DNA from: Pseudomonas sp.
GTDB taxonomy: Bacteria; Pseudomonadota; Gammaproteobacteria; Pseudomonadales; Pseudomonadaceae
Length of the DNA stretch: 14,556 nucleotides
Direction: 5' to 3'
NCBI RefSeq assembly: GCF_030147005.1
Contig: NZ_JASLAW010000179.1
Coordinates: 1 to 14,556, forward strand
How positions within the stretch are numbered: position 1 is the first letter of the stretch; every line of letters starts with the position of its first letter. Below the pieces are notes generated by a model. The model ran no database searches, was not told the DNA's origin, and worked only from the letters and a program-made list of their open reading frames with translations. The translations under genes were made by a program, and so were the position numbers. Positions 1-8,210 of the stretch are shown piece by piece.

Positions 1-59
1 GTGTTGGGCAGGGTGTCGACGACAGTGCCTTCCATTTCGAAGCTGTCTTCTTTCGACAT
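1..59 (-). CDS. infA: Translation initiation factor IF-1, N-terminal part (cut by window edge)
   Basis: Only the first 19 codons are present, reading MSKEDSFEMEGTVVDTLPN on the minus strand from the ATG at 59-57. This matches the start of bacterial IF-1, a small S1-like OB-fold protein of about 72 residues that binds the 30S A site during initiation and is essential. The remainder lies left of the window. The next gene upstream on the same strand, bpt, ends about 100 bases away, leaving room for a separate infA promoter. In Pseudomonas, clpA and clpS are known to lie beyond infA, but this cannot be seen here. The identity is clear despite the short fragment because the N-terminus is highly conserved. 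Confidence 0.9.
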   Translation of the reverse strand, partial: MSKEDSFEMEGTVVDTLPN

Positions 60-123
60 GCAGTAAAGCCCTCGGTATCCAGTGAATGGCCCGGTGCAAC
101 TGCGCCAGGCAAAAGCGGCGTGC

Positions 124-153
124 ATTGTGCCCGAAAAAGGGTGTTCAAGCCAA
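124..153 (-). promoter_or_regulatory. Candidate sigma-70 promoter for infA
   Basis: On the minus strand a TTGGCT hexamer (153-148) and a CACAAT hexamer (129-124) are separated by 18 bases, each matching four of six consensus positions. They lie in the bpt-infA gap, about 65 bases ahead of the infA start codon, implying a moderately long leader. This is a pattern match only; infA could also be transcribed from bpt. Confidence 0.3.
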
Positions 154-159
154 GGGGTT

Positions 160-867
160 CTAGTTAAGCGTTACCCATCTTTGATTAATTAGCAGCTCAA
201 TGGGTCGATATTGGGTCTTGTAGTTCATCTTTTTGCAGTTCTTGATCCAGTATCCGAGGTACACCGCCTCCAGTTCCAGGCGCAGCGCTTCACCGATTTG
301 CCAGAGGATGGCAAAGCGCCCCAGGCTGCGGCGCTCTTCTGCGGGTTCATAAAAGGTGTACACCGCCGACAGGCCGTTGGGCAGCAGATCGGTCACCGCC
401 ACCGCCATCAGCCTTCCGTCGAGGCGGAATTCGTAGAAGCGCGAAAAAGGTAGGTCTCGCACCAGAAACGTAGAAAATTGATCCCGGCTGGGCGGGAACA
501 TATCGCCGTCGGCGTGGCGTTGCTCGATGTAACGTTGATACAGGTCGAAATATTCTTCGCTGTACTGCGGTTTGACCGGGTTTACCGTCAAATCGGCGTT
601 GCGCTTGAGGATGCGTTTCTGATTGCGATCCGGTAAAAATTGCGCCACCGGGATGCGCGCCGGGACACAAGCGTTGCAGTTTTGGCAGTGGGGGCGGTAC
701 AGGTGATCGCCGCTGCGCCGAAAGCCCATCTCCGACAGGTCGGCGTACACATGCACGTCCATCGGCTGGCTGGGATCGAGGAACAGCGTGGTGGCCTGCT
801 CGTCGGGCAGATAGCTGCAAGAGTGAGCTTGAGTGGCATAAAACTTCAAGCGCGCCAGCTCGGTCAT
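160..867 (-). CDS. bpt: Aspartate/glutamate leucyltransferase (bacterial ATE-type, Bpt)
   Basis: This 235-residue protein transfers leucine from Leu-tRNA to proteins starting with Asp or Glu, marking them for ClpS/ClpAP degradation in the cytoplasm. Four cysteines near the N-terminus (C17 and the CQNCNAC cluster C61/C64/C67) match the conserved cysteines of the ATE family, known in eukaryotic ATE1 to hold a metal or iron-sulfur cluster. The C-terminal part carries the conserved LGYWIKNCKKMNYKTQYRP segment (204-222). The reading frame is open to 936, but I chose the ATG at 867-865 because it gives the usual family start MTELARLKFY and is preceded by a GAGGG ribosome site. It is 56 bases downstream of aat on the same strand, so the two are probably co-transcribed. 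Older annotations call this family arginyltransferase. Confidence 0.93.
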   Translation of the reverse strand: MTELARLKFYATQAHSCSYLPDEQATTLFLDPSQPMDVHVYADLSEMGFRRSGDHLYRPHCQNCNACVPARIPVAQFLPDRNQKRILKRNADLTVNPVKPQYSEEYFDLYQRYIEQRHADGDMFPPSRDQFSTFLVRDLPFSRFYEFRLDGRLMAVAVTDLLPNGLSAVYTFYEPAEERRSLGRFAILWQIGEALRLELEAVYLGYWIKNCKKMNYKTQYRPIELLINQRWVTLN

Positions 868-923
868 GATCAACCCTCGGGATAAGCTTTGAAATAAGTG
901 TAAGCCAGGTACGCGGATGTCGC

Positions 924-1604
924 CTAAGAAACCCACGGCCCAGAGCTGGGCTGGTCCAAATGATCGCGCAGGTACCTCGCGAATTCAGTGCGCGGTATAG
1001 CGCGAGCGCCCAGGCTATGCAGGTGATCATTGGGCATCTGGCAATCAATCAGTACAAAACCCCAGGCCTGCAATTGGCGGGTCAGCGTGGCGAAGCCGAA
1101 TTTGGAGGCGTTATCTGCGCGGCTGAACATCGACTCGCCAAAAAACAACTGGCCCATCGCCAGGCCGTACAGGCCCCCGACCAATTCCCCCTGGTCCCAT
1201 ACCTCTACCGAGTGTGCGTAACCACGCTGATGCAGCTCAAGGTAGGCGCTCTGGATGCCTTCAGTGATCCAGGTGCCATCCGCGTAGGCGCGAGGCGCCG
1301 CGCAGGCTTGAATCACCGCCGCGAAATCCTGATCGAAGGTCACGCTATAGCGCTGTTGGCGCAATAATTTGCCCAGGCTGCGCGAGACGTGCAGTTCGTC
1401 GGGGAATATCACCGTGCGAGGGTCCGGCGACCACCACAGAATCGGCTGGCCTTCGGAGAACCATGGGAAGCAGCCGTGGCGATAGGCCTGGACCAGCCGT
1501 TCGGCCGAAAGGTCACCGCCGGCGGCAAGCAGGCCATTGGGTTCGCGCATGGCCTTGGCCAGTGGCGGGAATGTCAGGGTGTCGCGTTGTAACCAGGTCA
1601 GCAT
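924..1604 (-). CDS. aat: Leucyl/phenylalanyl-tRNA--protein transferase
   Basis: Aat adds Leu or Phe from aminoacyl-tRNA to proteins with N-terminal Lys or Arg, creating N-degrons for ClpS. The 226-residue product has the family motifs in order: GLLAAGGDLSAERL (24-37), YRHGCFPWF (41-49), ILWWSPDPR (55-63), TWITEGI (111-117), GQLFFGESMFSR (151-162, with the conserved Glu157) and DCQMPNDHLHSLGA (187-200, with Gln189). The frame is open upstream to 1781, but the extra 59 residues look nothing like the family, whose members begin MLTWLQRD as here; the ATG at 1604-1602 gives the normal length. The ribosome site is weak. It is paired with bpt, so both N-degron transferases appear to form one unit. 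The upstream region is shared with divergent ftsK. Confidence 0.95.
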   Translation of the reverse strand: MLTWLQRDTLTFPPLAKAMREPNGLLAAGGDLSAERLVQAYRHGCFPWFSEGQPILWWSPDPRTVIFPDELHVSRSLGKLLRQQRYSVTFDQDFAAVIQACAAPRAYADGTWITEGIQSAYLELHQRGYAHSVEVWDQGELVGGLYGLAMGQLFFGESMFSRADNASKFGFATLTRQLQAWGFVLIDCQMPNDHLHSLGARAIPRTEFARYLRDHLDQPSSGPWVS

Positions 1605-1829
1605 GGCATCCAGGCTTACGGAAGGGGAGGGGAGCGGCAGGTTGGGCGCCTGCCCCAAAGCGTGATTATTGTCGACGCAGCGCCACGGAGCCAGCCCAAA
1701 TGGCTTCTCGGTCAGGATTAGCGTGTAAGGGTGTTTCTGCAACTCTGTGCATAAGGTGCGGTCGTAATCGGGTCTGGCCAAGGCAGGCCATTTGCCAAGC
1801 TTGCCTTGATTGGTAAATACAGCGCATAA

Positions 1830-1847
1830 GCCTTTGTCAGCAAAGGC
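1830..1847. repeat. Perfect 7-bp stem hairpin upstream of ftsK
   Basis: GCCTTTG (1830-1836) and CAAAGGC (1841-1847) form a perfect stem with a TCAG loop. No run of T follows on either strand, so it is not a typical intrinsic terminator. It sits three bases from the larger palindrome at 1851-1871, and together they may form a regulatory region for ftsK or aat. Confidence 0.45.
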
Positions 1848-1850
1848 AAT

Positions 1851-1871
1851 GCATGCTCAAATTGAGCATGC
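1851..1871. promoter_or_regulatory. 21-base perfect palindrome, possible operator
   Basis: GCATGCTCAA (1851-1860) and TTGAGCATGC (1862-1871) are perfect inverted arms around a single A. Such a short-centred, perfect palindrome in a divergent intergenic region is typical of a site for a dimeric regulator. It lies about 70 bases upstream of the candidate ftsK -10. It does not match the LexA box or the Lrp consensus as I know them. The binding protein is unknown. Confidence 0.5.
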
Positions 1872-1915
1872 TGCTACACGTGTATGGTTCAAATTGCCGG
1901 GTGAAGGGCAAGTGC

Positions 1916-1944
1916 GTGGCATCGCGCACGCAAACCCGTACAAT
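1916..1944 (+). promoter_or_regulatory. Candidate sigma-70 promoter for ftsK
   Basis: TACAAT (1939-1944) matches five of six -10 positions, and GTGGCA (1916-1921) matches four of six -35 positions at a 17-base spacing. Transcription from here would give a leader of roughly 150 bases before the ftsK start. This is a pattern match without experimental support. Confidence 0.4.
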
Positions 1945-2101
1945 GCGGCGATTATGGCGTTATCGCCATTTCATCCATGCGTTATGCAGTGTTAAAAAGT
2001 AGATTCAGCAACATTCGTCATTTTCAGCTGCTCGGGATAGAGCAGACGTGTGCAGTCATTCAATAGATGGACGCGCTAAAAGGCGCAGGAAAAGACCCGT
2101 T

Positions 2102-4510
2102 TTGAAGAAATCCGCCGCAACACCCAAAGCAGCAGTCGTGCCGGCCTGGCGTCAGCACCTGCATTACCGACTCAAGGAAGGCGCGCTGATTGCTATCGGC
2201 GCGCTGTGCCTGTTCGTGATGATGGCCTTGCTCACCTATGGCAAGGACGATCCCGGCTGGAGCCATAACAGCAAAATCGACGATGTGCAGAATTTCGGTG
2301 GCCCCGTGGGTTCCTACAGCGCCGATATTCTGTTCATGATTCTCGGTTATTTCGCGTACATCTTTCCGCTGTTGCTGGCGATCAAGACCTGGCAGATCTT
2401 CCGCCAGCGCCACGAACCTTGGCAGTGGAGCGGCTGGCTGTTCTCCTGGCGCCTGATCGGGCTGGTATTTCTGGTGTTGTCCGGCGCGGCCCTGGCGCAT
2501 ATCCACTTCCATGCGCCGACCGGTCTGCCGGCGGGTGCGGGCGGGGCGCTGGGCGAAAGCCTGGGTGATCTGGCGCGCCGCACCCTGAACATCCAGGGCA
2601 GCACCCTGATGTTTATCGCACTGTTTCTGTTCGGTCTTACGGTGTTCACCGACCTGTCATGGTTCAAGGTAATGGACGTGACCGGCAAGATCACCCTCGA
2701 CCTGTTCGAGTTGTTCCAAGGCGCCGCCAACCGTTGGTGGGCTGCGCGCGTAGAGCGCAAGCAGATGGTTGCGCAATTGCGCGAAGTGGACACCCGCGTC
2801 AACGAGGTGGTGGCCCCCAGCACGCCGGACCGCCGCGAGCAGGCCAAGGTCAAGGAGCGCTTGATCGAGCGCGAACAGGCCCTGAGCAAACACATGTCGG
2901 ATCGCGAGAAGCAGGTGCCACCGGTGATCGCTCCCGCGCCGCCCAAAGCGCCCGAGCCTAGCCATCGCGTGCAGAAAGAGAAGCAGGCCCCCCTGTTCAT
3001 CGACAGCGCCGTTGAAGGCACCTTGCCGCCGATTTCGATTCTCGACCCGGCGGAAAAGAAACAACTCAACTACTCGCCGGAATCCCTGGCGGCCGTCGGC
3101 CACCTGCTGGAAATCAAGCTCAAGGAATTCGGCGTCGAAGTATCGGTGGACTCGATTCACCCAGGCCCTGTGATTACCCGCTACGAGATTCAGCCAGCGG
3201 CAGGGGTCAAGGTCAGCCGTATTTCCAACCTGGCCAAAGACCTGGCCCGCTCCCTGGCCGTGACCAGCGTGCGCGTGGTGGAAGTGATTCCCGGAAAAAC
3301 CACCGTGGGTATCGAGATTCCCAACGAAGACCGCCAGATCGTGCGTTTCTCCGAGGTGCTGTCAACCCCGGAATACGACAATTTCAAATCGCCGGTCACC
3401 CTGGCCCTCGGCCATGATATCGGCGGCAAGCCGGTAATCACCGACCTGGCGAAGATGCCTCACCTGTTGGTGGCCGGTACTACTGGTTCCGGTAAGTCGG
3501 TGGGTGTGAACGCGATGATCCTGTCGATCCTGTTCAAATCAGGCCCGGACGACGCCAAGCTGATCATGATCGACCCGAAAATGCTCGAATTGTCGATCTA
3601 CGAAGGCATTCCGCACCTGCTGTGCCCGGTGGTGACCGACATGAAGGACGCCGCCAACGCCCTGCGCTGGAGCGTCGCCGAGATGGAGCGGCGCTATAAG
3701 CTGATGGCGAAGATGGGCGTGCGTAACTTGGCCGGCTTCAATGCCAAGGTCAAGGAGGCCCAGGACGCCGGTACACCGCTGACCGACCCGCTGTACAAAC
3801 GCGAAAGCATTCATGACGAAGCGCCGCTGCTGAGCAAATTGCCGACCATCGTGGTGGTGGTCGACGAATTCGCCGACATGATGATGATCGTCGGCAAAAA
3901 GGTGGAAGAACTGATCGCGCGGATCGCCCAGAAGGCACGTGCGGCCGGGATTCACTTGATCCTGGCGACCCAGCGGCCGTCGGTGGATGTGATCACCGGC
4001 CTGATCAAGGCCAACATCCCTACGCGTATGGCGTTCCAGGTATCGAGCAAGATCGACTCGCGTACCATCATCGACCAGGGCGGCGCCGAGCAACTGCTGG
4101 GCCACGGTGACATGCTCTACATGCCGCCCGGCACCAGCCTGCCTATCCGTGTTCACGGTGCGTTCGTTTCCGACGATGAAGTGCACCGCGTGGTGGAAGC
4201 CTGGAAACTGCGTGGCGCGCCGGAATATAACGACGACATCCTCGCAGGCGTTGAAGAGGCCGGCAGCGGCTTCGACGGCGGCAGCGGCGGTGGCGACGAT
4301 GATGCCGAAACCGACGCGCTGTACGACGAAGCCGTGGCGTTCGTGCTGGAAAGCCGCCGGGCTTCGATTTCCGCCGTGCAACGCAAGCTGAAAATCGGCT
4401 ACAACCGCGCAGCCCGCATGATTGAATCCATGGAAAACGCCGGTGTCGTCACTGCAATGAACACCAACGGCTCGCGTGAAGTCATCGCCCCCGGGCAGGT
4501 GCGCGACTGA
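2102..4510 (+). CDS. ftsK: DNA translocase FtsK
   Basis: FtsK is a septum-bound DNA pump that moves the chromosome terminus at division and activates XerCD at dif. The predicted 802-residue protein has about four N-terminal membrane segments (near 26-46, 75-98, 115-136, 165-187) and a short charged, proline-containing linker (about 210-310). The motor domain has Walker A GTTGSGKS (459-466), Walker B IVVVVDEFAD (583-592) and the downstream LATQRPSVDVITG segment (621-633). A C-terminal winged-helix gamma domain (about 735-800) recognises polar KOPS DNA. I prefer the TTG start at 2102, which gives the expected LKKSAATPK N-terminus and has AGGA at 2087-2090. The frame is open to a GTG at 2048, giving 820 residues with an unlikely basic extension. 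lolA follows after a hairpin. Confidence 0.95.
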   Translation: MKKSAATPKAAVVPAWRQHLHYRLKEGALIAIGALCLFVMMALLTYGKDDPGWSHNSKIDDVQNFGGPVGSYSADILFMILGYFAYIFPLLLAIKTWQIFRQRHEPWQWSGWLFSWRLIGLVFLVLSGAALAHIHFHAPTGLPAGAGGALGESLGDLARRTLNIQGSTLMFIALFLFGLTVFTDLSWFKVMDVTGKITLDLFELFQGAANRWWAARVERKQMVAQLREVDTRVNEVVAPSTPDRREQAKVKERLIEREQALSKHMSDREKQVPPVIAPAPPKAPEPSHRVQKEKQAPLFIDSAVEGTLPPISILDPAEKKQLNYSPESLAAVGHLLEIKLKEFGVEVSVDSIHPGPVITRYEIQPAAGVKVSRISNLAKDLARSLAVTSVRVVEVIPGKTTVGIEIPNEDRQIVRFSEVLSTPEYDNFKSPVTLALGHDIGGKPVITDLAKMPHLLVAGTTGSGKSVGVNAMILSILFKSGPDDAKLIMIDPKMLELSIYEGIPHLLCPVVTDMKDAANALRWSVAEMERRYKLMAKMGVRNLAGFNAKVKEAQDAGTPLTDPLYKRESIHDEAPLLSKLPTIVVVVDEFADMMMIVGKKVEELIARIAQKARAAGIHLILATQRPSVDVITGLIKANIPTRMAFQVSSKIDSRTIIDQGGAEQLLGHGDMLYMPPGTSLPIRVHGAFVSDDEVHRVVEAWKLRGAPEYNDDILAGVEEAGSGFDGGSGGGDDDAETDALYDEAVAFVLESRRASISAVQRKLKIGYNRAARMIESMENAGVVTAMNTNGSREVIAPGQVRD

Positions 4511-4513
4511 TCC

Positions 4514-4539
4514 CGCGCCGCGTGGCAGCACGCGGCGCG
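4514..4539 (+). repeat. Strong GC hairpin between ftsK and lolA
   Basis: A perfect 11-bp stem (4514-4524 with 4529-4539) closes a GCAG loop just after the ftsK stop codon. All but two of its 11 pairs are G-C. No T-run follows, so it is not a standard intrinsic terminator. It may pause or partly end transcription, or protect the ftsK mRNA 3' end from exonucleases. The lolA ribosome site begins only 16 bases downstream. Confidence 0.6.
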
Positions 4540-4564
4540 CCCTGACTACTCAATGAGGACTCCC

Positions 4565-5188
4565 ATGCGCATTATCCGCATGCTGTTGTTGCCGGCACTG
4601 GCCCTGACCGCCGTTTCGGCCCACGCTGACCCGGCTTCCGTGGCCAGCCTGAAGAACCTGCTCGACAAATCCCAAACCCTGACCGCGCGCTTTTCCCAGC
4701 TGACCCTGGACGCCGGTGGTACCCAACTGCAGGAAACCGCCGGCGAAATGGCCGTACAGCGCCCTGGGTTGTTCTACTGGCATACCGAAGGCAAGGCGGA
4801 ACAGACCATCGTTTCCGACGGCCAGAAAGTCACGCTGTGGGACCCGGACCTGGAACAGGCGACCATCAAAAAGCTCGACCCACGGCTCAATCAGACGCCG
4901 GCGCTGTTGCTCTCGGGCGATGTATCGAAGATCAACGACAGTTTCGACATCACGTCCAAACAAACCAGCAACGTGATCGAATTCACGCTCAAGCCCAAGT
5001 CCAAGGACACGCTGTTTGACAGCCTGCAACTGTCGTTCGGCAACGGCCTGATCAATAACATGCGCCTGGTCGACAGCGTCGGTCAGCGCACCGACATCCT
5101 GTTCTCCGGGGTCAAGGCCAACCAGCCTGTGCCCGCGTCCACGTTCAAGTTCGACATCCCCAAGGGTGCCGACGTGATTCAGGAATAA
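4565..5188 (+). CDS. lolA: Outer-membrane lipoprotein carrier protein LolA
   Basis: LolA is the periplasmic chaperone that takes lipoproteins from the inner-membrane LolCDE complex to LolB at the outer membrane. The 207-residue precursor has a clear Sec signal peptide with a basic start, a hydrophobic core (LLLPALALTAV) and a likely signal peptidase I site after AHA at residue 21. The mature part shows family features such as LTARFSQLTLD, the RPGLFYWHTEG segment and WDPDLEQ. An upstream in-frame ATG exists at 4553, but it overlaps the GAGGA ribosome site (4555-4559), which is placed five bases before the ATG at 4565; I use the latter. It lies between ftsK and rarA, 28 bases before rarA, in the conserved ftsK-lolA-rarA order. 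Confidence 0.95.
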   Translation: MRIIRMLLLPALALTAVSAHADPASVASLKNLLDKSQTLTARFSQLTLDAGGTQLQETAGEMAVQRPGLFYWHTEGKAEQTIVSDGQKVTLWDPDLEQATIKKLDPRLNQTPALLLSGDVSKINDSFDITSKQTSNVIEFTLKPKSKDTLFDSLQLSFGNGLINNMRLVDSVGQRTDILFSGVKANQPVPASTFKFDIPKGADVIQE

Positions 5189-5216
5189 ACTCCCCCAGAG
5201 GTTTCAAACGCTGCCC

Positions 5217-6539
5217 ATGGATCTGTTTCGAAGTGACCCGATTGCCCAGCCTCTGGCCGCGCGCCTGCGCTCGACCAACCTGGATGAATACGTCGGTCAG
5301 GAACATCTGCTCGCTCGCGGCAAGCCCTTGCGTGAAGCTCTGGAGCAGGGTGCGCTGCACTCGATGATTTTCTGGGGGCCGCCGGGGGTGGGTAAAACCA
5401 CCCTGGCGCGGCTGCTGGCGAAAGTCTCGGATGCACACTTCGAAACGGTCTCGGCGGTTCTGGCCGGGGTCAAGGAGATCCGTCAGGCGGTGGAAGTCGC
5501 CAAGCAGCAGGCCGGGCAATACGGCAAGCGCACCATCCTGTTTGTCGACGAAGTGCATCGTTTCAACAAGTCGCAGCAGGATGCGTTCCTGCCCTACGTG
5601 GAAGATGGCACCCTGATTTTTATCGGTGCCACCACCGAAAACCCTTCGTTTGAGCTCAACAACGCCTTGCTCTCGCGGGCGCGGGTCTATGTGCTCAAAA
5701 GCCTGGACGAAGCGGCGATGCAAAAGCTGCTGCATCGCGCATTGAGCGAAGACAAGGGCCTGGGCAAGCGCCAGCTGAGCGTGAGCGAAGAAGGCTTCAA
5801 AATTTTGCTCACCGCCGCCGACGGCGATGGCCGGCGTTTTCTCAACCTGTTGGAGAACGCTTCGGACCTGGCCGAAGACGGCGGCGAGATCGGCGTCGAC
5901 CTGCTGCAAAGCCTGCTCGGCGATACGCGTCGGCGCTTCGACAAGGGCGGCGAAGCGTTCTACGACCAGATTTCGGCGCTGCACAAATCCGTGCGCGGCT
6001 CCAACCCGGACGGTGCGCTGTACTGGTTTGCGCGCATGATCGACGGCGGCTGCGACCCGCTCTACCTTGCGCGCCGCGTGGTGCGCATGGCCAGCGAAGA
6101 CATCGGCAACGCCGACCCGCGCGCGCTGAGCCTGTGCCTGGCGGCCTGGGACGTGCAGGAACGCCTGGGCAGTCCGGAAGGCGAGTTGGCTGTGGCCCAG
6201 GCCATCACTTACCTGGCCTGCGCGCCCAAGAGCAACGCGGTGTACATGGGCTTCAAGTCCGCCCTGCGCGCCGCCGCTGAACACGGCTCCCTCGAAGTGC
6301 CGATGCACTTGCGCAACGCCCCGACCAAGTTGATGAAACAGCTGGGTTACGGTGATGAATACCGCTATGCCCATGATGAGCCGGACGCCTATGCCGCCGG
6401 TGAAGATTACTTCCCCGATGAGCTTGAGCCGCTGGCGCTTTACCAGCCGGTGCCCCGTGGCCTGGAGCTGAAGATCGGCGAAAAGCTCAACCATCTGGCC
6501 CAACTCGACCGTCTCAGCCCCCGACAGCGGAGAAAGTAG
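5217..6539 (+). CDS. rarA: Replication-associated recombination protein A (MgsA/WRNIP1-type AAA+ ATPase)
   Basis: RarA is a clamp-loader-like AAA+ ATPase that acts at stalled replication forks with SSB. The 440-residue protein begins MDLFRSDPIAQPLAARLRS, then has Walker A GPPGVGKT (54-61), Walker B ILFVDEVHRFNKSQQ (107-121) and a sensor-1 region FIGATTENPSFELN (135-148). A C-terminal tetramerisation region of the MgsA_C type follows, including AMASEDIGNADPRAL-like sequence (written RMASEDIGNADPRAL here). The ribosome site is weak: AGAGG at 5197-5201 is about 15 bases from the ATG, so translation may depend partly on lolA upstream. Its stop codon overlaps the crcB start by one base. Length and motifs are those of the family. 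Confidence 0.95.
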   Translation: MDLFRSDPIAQPLAARLRSTNLDEYVGQEHLLARGKPLREALEQGALHSMIFWGPPGVGKTTLARLLAKVSDAHFETVSAVLAGVKEIRQAVEVAKQQAGQYGKRTILFVDEVHRFNKSQQDAFLPYVEDGTLIFIGATTENPSFELNNALLSRARVYVLKSLDEAAMQKLLHRALSEDKGLGKRQLSVSEEGFKILLTAADGDGRRFLNLLENASDLAEDGGEIGVDLLQSLLGDTRRRFDKGGEAFYDQISALHKSVRGSNPDGALYWFARMIDGGCDPLYLARRVVRMASEDIGNADPRALSLCLAAWDVQERLGSPEGELAVAQAITYLACAPKSNAVYMGFKSALRAAAEHGSLEVPMHLRNAPTKLMKQLGYGDEYRYAHDEPDAYAAGEDYFPDELEPLALYQPVPRGLELKIGEKLNHLAQLDRLSPRQRRK

Positions 6540-6913
6540 TGCTCAAGACGATTCTTGCCGTGTCCGCAGCCGGCATCGCTGGTACATTATTGCGTTTCGC
6601 CACCAGCACCTGGGTCAGCGCCCAATGGCCGAAGCATTATTATGCGGCGACCTTGGCGGTCAACCTGGTGGGCTGCTTGATCATCGGGCTGTTGTACGGC
6701 TGGTTCCTGTTGCGCCCGGAAGTGCCGATTGAAATTCGCGCCGGCTTGATTGTCGGCTTTGTAGGCGGTCTGACGACCTTTTCATCCTTTTCACTGGATA
6801 CGCTGCGCCTGCTGGAAAGCGGGCAGGCCCTGGTAGCCTTCGGGTATCTGGGCATCAGCGTGTTCGGCGGGCTGCTCGCCACCTGGGCCGGCCTGTCCTT
6901 GACCAAACTTTGA
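6539..6913 (+). CDS. crcB: Fluoride channel CrcB/Fluc
   Basis: CrcB (Fluc) is a small inner-membrane fluoride channel that works as an antiparallel dimer and exports toxic fluoride. The 124-residue protein has four predicted membrane segments (about 4-22, 34-57, 66-88, 96-118). It shows the family motifs GTLLRF (15-20), NLVGCLIIG (42-50, with conserved Asn42) and GFVGGLTTFSSFS (73-85), which holds the central Na+ site and the pore phenylalanines (F81, F84). It starts with GTG, whose G is the last base of the rarA stop codon (TAGTG), with GGAG at 6529-6532 as ribosome site. This points to translational coupling with rarA. I see no fluoride riboswitch directly upstream, since that DNA is rarA coding sequence. 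Confidence 0.93.
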   Translation: MLKTILAVSAAGIAGTLLRFATSTWVSAQWPKHYYAATLAVNLVGCLIIGLLYGWFLLRPEVPIEIRAGLIVGFVGGLTTFSSFSLDTLRLLESGQALVAFGYLGISVFGGLLATWAGLSLTKL

Positions 6914-6929
6914 TAAACGAGAGACCGAC

Positions 6930-8210
<1,281 letters not shown>

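Larger units (their letters stand above)
1605..2101. other. Gap of about 500 bases without a gene between divergent aat and ftsK
   Basis: No convincing gene is seen here. The minus-strand frame of aat stays open to 1781, and a 61-codon plus-strand frame at 1810-1995 starts within the gap, but neither translation resembles a known family. The stretch holds a small hairpin (GGCAGG at 1636-1641 pairing with CCTGCC at 1649-1654) in the presumed aat leader, a second hairpin and a 21-base palindrome (1830-1871), and a candidate ftsK promoter near 1916-1944. In P. aeruginosa, from memory, a trxB gene occupies this place; it is absent here. The gap may therefore be regulatory, or the remains of a lost or moved gene. 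Confidence 0.6.

Noticed and set aside
868..936. Upstream extension of bpt to an ATG at 936
   Set aside because: The start at 867 has a better ribosome site and gives the conserved N-terminus; the extension would overlap the end of aat by 13 bases with no family support.
1605..1781. In-frame N-terminal extension of aat by 59 residues
   Set aside because: The extension has no resemblance to the Aat family, and the start at 1604 gives the normal N-terminus and length.
1830..1847. Intrinsic terminator upstream of ftsK
   Set aside because: The hairpin has no T-run on either strand and does not follow the end of a gene.
1810..1995. A 61-codon plus-strand frame between aat and ftsK
   Set aside because: It starts without a ribosome site, runs through the palindrome and the candidate ftsK promoter, and its translation is not recognisable.
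5145..6503. A 452-codon minus-strand open frame opposite rarA
   Set aside because: It is a mirror frame of the confidently identified rarA, with no start signals or recognisable domains.
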